NCBI GenBank assembly: GCA_002730365.1
Contig: PBZZ01000054.1
Coordinates: forward strand, 11,218-20,278
Direction of reading: 5' to 3'
Length of the DNA: 9,061 bases
DNA from: Deltaproteobacteria bacterium
GTDB taxonomy: Bacteria; SAR324; NAC60-12
Position numbers and translations under genes: made by a program. Shown here in pieces: positions 6,509 through 9,061 of this stretch (its first letter is position 1; every line of letters begins with the position of its first letter). Under the pieces are notes generated by a model that was not told where the DNA came from, ran no database searches, and worked only from the letters and a program-made list of their open reading frames with translations.

Positions 6509-7705
6509 TCAGAGTTCTGAGCGCTTACGACAGGTATCGTTACGCTTCAGAAAATCTGGAAGCAATTCCAAGCCTAGGCCCGGATTGGGTTCCAATCGTA
6601 GGTAGCCTTCCTCGATGATCGGCAGGGCAGTCACAATTTCCTTATACCAGCCGGTGTAGAAAGCACGAACGGTCTCCTGCAGCAGGGCGTTTGGCGCATT
6701 CAGTGACAAGTGTGACGAAGCTGTCAAAACTACTGGTCCAGTACAATCGTGTGGAGCCACTGGCAGTTGATGGGCTTCCACCATAGTCGCAATCTTCTTC
6801 GCTTCTGAAATCCCTCCACACCAACTCAGATCGGGCATCACGATGTCTACGGCCTTGGCTTCCAGCAGGTCCTTGTAACCGGTCCGGTAGCTCAGGGTCT
6901 CGCTGGCAGTGACTGGCAATCCTGTACGTTGACGGTATTCACCGACCACACTCAGACTGTCCATCTTTACAGGGTCTTCCATCCAATATGGCTGGAAGGG
7001 TTTCACAGCTTCAGCAATTCGGCAGGCGGTAGGTAGATTCCATAGAGAGTGAAATTCAACCATGATATCCATCTTATCGCCCACGGCTTTGCGGATCTTC
7101 TCAAATGGTTCTAAAGCACGACGCAGTTCTGCAGGGCTGATGTGCAATCCTCCGTTGTTTTCAGCAGCATGATCGAAGGGCCAAATCTTCATCGCCTGGA
7201 TTCCCTGCTGTAGAAGGCTCAGCGCTAGCTCATCAGCCCGATTTAGAAAGGCATCAAGATCCTCATAGGGCCCTTCTTCACCATCTAGCCCCCAGTTATC
7301 GGTTGTTTGCACCGGACGTTGTCGGACGTAGCGATAGCCTGCACAGGTGTTGTAGACACGCACTTGCTCCCGGGTCATCCCACCAAGAAGCTGGTAGATA
7401 GGCTGTCCTGTGCGCTTACCCCACAGATCCCAAAGGGCGATGTCGATTGCAGAATTTCCACGAGTTTCCACTCCTGATCCCCGAAAGCCTAGGTAGCCAT
7501 AGAGCTTGCGAGCAATGTAATCAATCCGACTAGGATCCAGACCCAATAGCTGAGGAACAACACTTTCGTGGAGATAGGCTTCGACTGCCTGGGCGCCAAA
7601 GAAAGTCTCCCCCAGTCCACTGAGTCCTTCATCCGTGTGGATATGCAACCAGAGCAGGTTGGGGAACTCCGCATTGCGGATGGTTTCAAGTGCAGTGATT
7701 TTCAT
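6509..7705 (-). CDS. Enolase-superfamily acid-sugar dehydratase (mandelate racemase/muconate lactonizing type)
   Basis: This 398-residue enzyme probably dehydrates a sugar acid to a 2-keto-3-deoxy acid, using a metal ion and a histidine base. The N-terminal capping domain covers about 1-120 (a WLHIHTDEGLSGLGE type strand at 19-33). The barrel shows K173 in MKIWPFD, metal-ligand positions E217 (VEFHS), E243 (MEDP) and E269 (ASET), and a His-Asp dyad of H319 (APHDCTGP) and D292 (PDLSWCGG). H219, two residues after the first ligand, recalls galactonate dehydratase, where that position is Asp-x-His; here the ligand is Glu. The start MKITALE at 7705 matches the usual family start; an upstream start at 7747 would add 14 residues overlapping the SDR gene and is rejected. 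It lies 13 bp after the SDR stop and is the last gene of the minus-strand operon. Confidence 0.88.
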   Translation of the reverse strand: MKITALETIRNAEFPNLLWLHIHTDEGLSGLGETFFGAQAVEAYLHESVVPQLLGLDPSRIDYIARKLYGYLGFRGSGVETRGNSAIDIALWDLWGKRTGQPIYQLLGGMTREQVRVYNTCAGYRYVRQRPVQTTDNWGLDGEEGPYEDLDAFLNRADELALSLLQQGIQAMKIWPFDHAAENNGGLHISPAELRRALEPFEKIRKAVGDKMDIMVEFHSLWNLPTACRIAEAVKPFQPYWMEDPVKMDSLSVVGEYRQRTGLPVTASETLSYRTGYKDLLEAKAVDIVMPDLSWCGGISEAKKIATMVEAHQLPVAPHDCTGPVVLTASSHLSLNAPNALLQETVRAFYTGWYKEIVTALPIIEEGYLRLEPNPGLGLELLPDFLKRNDTCRKRSEL

Positions 7706-7718
7706 GATTTTTCTCGTT

Positions 7719-8492
7719 TCAATGCATCCACCAGCCACCATCGACACTCAGGTTCTGACCTGTGATCCCACTGGAGGCTTCGCAACAAAGATAGTGTACG
7801 GTCTGAGCAATTTCCTGCGGCTCAATCCGGCGTTTGAGGCTCTGATGGTCTAGAATGAACTGGGTGTATTCGTCCAACTTATGGGCCCAGACCTGACGCT
7901 CCAACTCTGTAGGAATTGCACCGGGACTGATTGAGTTCACCCGAATATTGAAGGGGCCTAGTTCTCGAGCCATTGAGCGGGTCATGCCAACAATCGCTCC
8001 CTTGGAATGCACGTAGGGAACAAAATCACCCCAGCCACCATTGAAGGTGATGCTGGCAATGTTGACGATCCAGCCTGCACCCTTCTTCTTCATGCTTGGC
8101 ACAATTGCACGAGCCAGGACGAAACCAGAATGACTGTTGATTCGCTGTGTCCGCTCGAACTCCTCAATGCCAGCTTCATCCAGTGGCCCTAAAGGATTGA
8201 TGCAGGCATTGTTGATCAGCACATCGATCTTACCGTGACGTTTCACTAAATCCTGGGCCAATTGATCAGTCGCTTGCAGGTCATTCAAATCTCCAAGCAC
8301 AAACTGAATTCGCTGGGCTGCGTCGCCAAGCCTGTCACGCAGCCGACTCAGTGTCTGTTCAGCCTTACTGCTATCTACATCAAGCATCAGCACCGTACCA
8401 CCCGCTTGGGCTAGCCGTTCACAAATGAACTCACCGATGCCACCAGCCCCACCGGTGACCAAAGCCACCTTACCCGTCATATCTGTCTGCAT
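7719..8492 (-). CDS. Short-chain dehydrogenase/reductase (classical SDR)
   Basis: This 257-residue cytoplasmic oxidoreductase has every classical SDR mark: cofactor motif TGGAGGIG at 13-20, acidic D38 at the end of the second strand (favours NAD over NADP), GDLN with D68, NNAC at 94-97 (Cys instead of the usual Gly), N119, catalytic S147 (NIAS), Y160 and K164 (YVHSK), and SPGAI at 189-193. The C-terminal DGGWWMH is typical of sugar-oxidising SDRs. Expected role: oxidation of a sugar to a lactone, or of a sugar-acid hydroxyl, feeding or following the dehydratases on either side. ATG 8492 has AAGAAG about 6 bases upstream; M5 is a less likely alternative. The gene lies 11 bp after the preceding stop and 13 bp before the next start, so all three genes form one operon. 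Confidence 0.92.
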   Translation of the reverse strand: MQTDMTGKVALVTGGAGGIGEFICERLAQAGGTVLMLDVDSSKAEQTLSRLRDRLGDAAQRIQFVLGDLNDLQATDQLAQDLVKRHGKIDVLINNACINPLGPLDEAGIEEFERTQRINSHSGFVLARAIVPSMKKKGAGWIVNIASITFNGGWGDFVPYVHSKGAIVGMTRSMARELGPFNIRVNSISPGAIPTELERQVWAHKLDEYTQFILDHQSLKRRIEPQEIAQTVHYLCCEASSGITGQNLSVDGGWWMH

Positions 8493-8503
8493 ATTCTATC
8501 TTC

Positions 8504-9061
8504 TTAGTACTGGTTAAAGGAAAGGCCAGGCAGCGTGTGATCTGCCCAGCGAGTATTGGGAACCAGTGTGAACCAGCCTGGTCGTGAAGGATCTCGATCG
8601 TAGGGATAGCCTCCCTTACGCTGGAAAGCTTCTGCATATTGCTGCAGTCGATCCCGGTCCAGTTTCACACCCAGCCCAGGACCACCAGGAACCATGATCA
8701 TCCCATCCTGATATGACAATTTGCCACCGACGAGAATATCATCTTTTAGGTGATGATAGTGGGCATTGGCACTAAAAGTCAGGTTGGGCAGCACAGCTTC
8801 CAAGTGTAGCATCGTCGCCAGTTGAATACCAAGTTCACCCGACGAATGTACGGCAATCGGCTGCTGGAAGGTTTCACAGACCCCTGCTGCTTTGATACAA
8901 GGGCGAATTCCTCCCCAGAAGGTAGTGTCGATCAGGATCGAATCCACTCCGAGACTCTGAAGATTAGCGCAGAGTTGCTCGAAGTTGACAACAACCTTGT
9001 TGGTTGCCAGAACATCGAGGCTTTTTCACGAGCTTGCCGCATGCCTTGGAGTCCCCAGGTT
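8504..9061 (-). CDS. Glucarate-dehydratase-like enolase-superfamily enzyme, C-terminal part, apparently frameshifted
   Basis: The gene enters from beyond the window, so only the C-terminal part is visible. Reading on the minus strand, one frame from 9060 gives [13 protein letters not shown], which fits the family segment around the second metal ligand. A different frame from about 9010 to 8504 gives [13 protein letters not shown], then [26 protein letters not shown] and a C-terminus ending in SFNQY. By comparison with E. coli glucarate dehydratase, N at 8999-9001 is the third metal ligand, D at 8927-8929 and H at 8846-8848 form the catalytic dyad. The two frames differ by one base, so one base is missing between about 9011 and 9027, most simply in the five-A run (9022-9026). 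A TGA at 9026-9028 closes the downstream frame. This is either a sequence error or a real inactivating change. A stand-alone 147-residue gene from GTG 8947 is not credible. Confidence 0.75.

Noticed and set aside
7706..7747. N-terminal extension of the dehydratase to 7747
   Set aside because: The extra 14 residues resemble no family sequence and overlap the end of the SDR gene. MKITALE at 7705 is the natural start.
8504..8947. Independent 147-residue protein starting at GTG 8947
   Set aside because: Family sequence continues upstream in the same frame to about 9010 and then in a shifted frame to the window edge. It is the C-terminus of a larger enzyme.
1..9061. tRNA, rRNA, CRISPR arrays, insertion sequences, phage or defence genes
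   Set aside because: No tRNA-like cloverleaf, repeat-spacer array, transposase, integrase or defence-type protein was seen on reading both strands. The coding content is entirely metabolic.

Overview
The window is ordinary bacterial chromosome. It holds nine protein-coding genes and no RNA genes, mobile elements or CRISPR arrays. The periplasmic binding protein has a classical Sec signal peptide without a lipobox, which points to a Gram-negative, proteobacteria-like host. Base composition looks close to 50% GC in the genes and is AT-rich in the leader (1-191). I cannot name the genus from the sequence.

Plus-strand half (192-6501): a carbohydrate uptake and processing cluster. In order it encodes a periplasmic substrate-binding protein, an RbsC-type permease, a single-domain ATPase, a class I aldolase of the DhnA/LsrF/DeoC type, a SorC/LsrR-type sugar-responsive regulator and an FGGY sugar kinase. 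The leader carries a possible sigma70 promoter overlapped by three half-sites of TTGRTTGA type at exact 13-bp steps. The 173-nt gap between the binding protein and the permease is unusually structured: a perfect 12-bp hairpin is followed by a potential three-way junction. A weak terminator-like hairpin lies between the regulator and the kinase genes.

Minus-strand half (6509-9061, convergent): a tight group of three genes. In transcription order they are a glucarate-dehydratase-like enolase-superfamily enzyme (cut by the window edge and carrying an apparent frameshift), a classical SDR dehydrogenase, and a second enolase-superfamily acid-sugar dehydratase. The two groups meet tail to tail with only 7 bp between stop codons.

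Taken together this looks like a sugar or sugar-acid catabolic locus: import, oxidation by the SDR, dehydration by one or both enolase-superfamily enzymes, and a phosphorylation-aldol cleavage branch by kinase and aldolase, under a SorC-type regulator. The plus-strand gene set matches the gene classes of the enteric lsr (autoinducer-2) operon, but the binding protein lacks two key AI-2 ligands and LsrG and the second permease are absent. An uncharacterised sugar pathway is therefore the better reading. The substrate cannot be read from the sequence.
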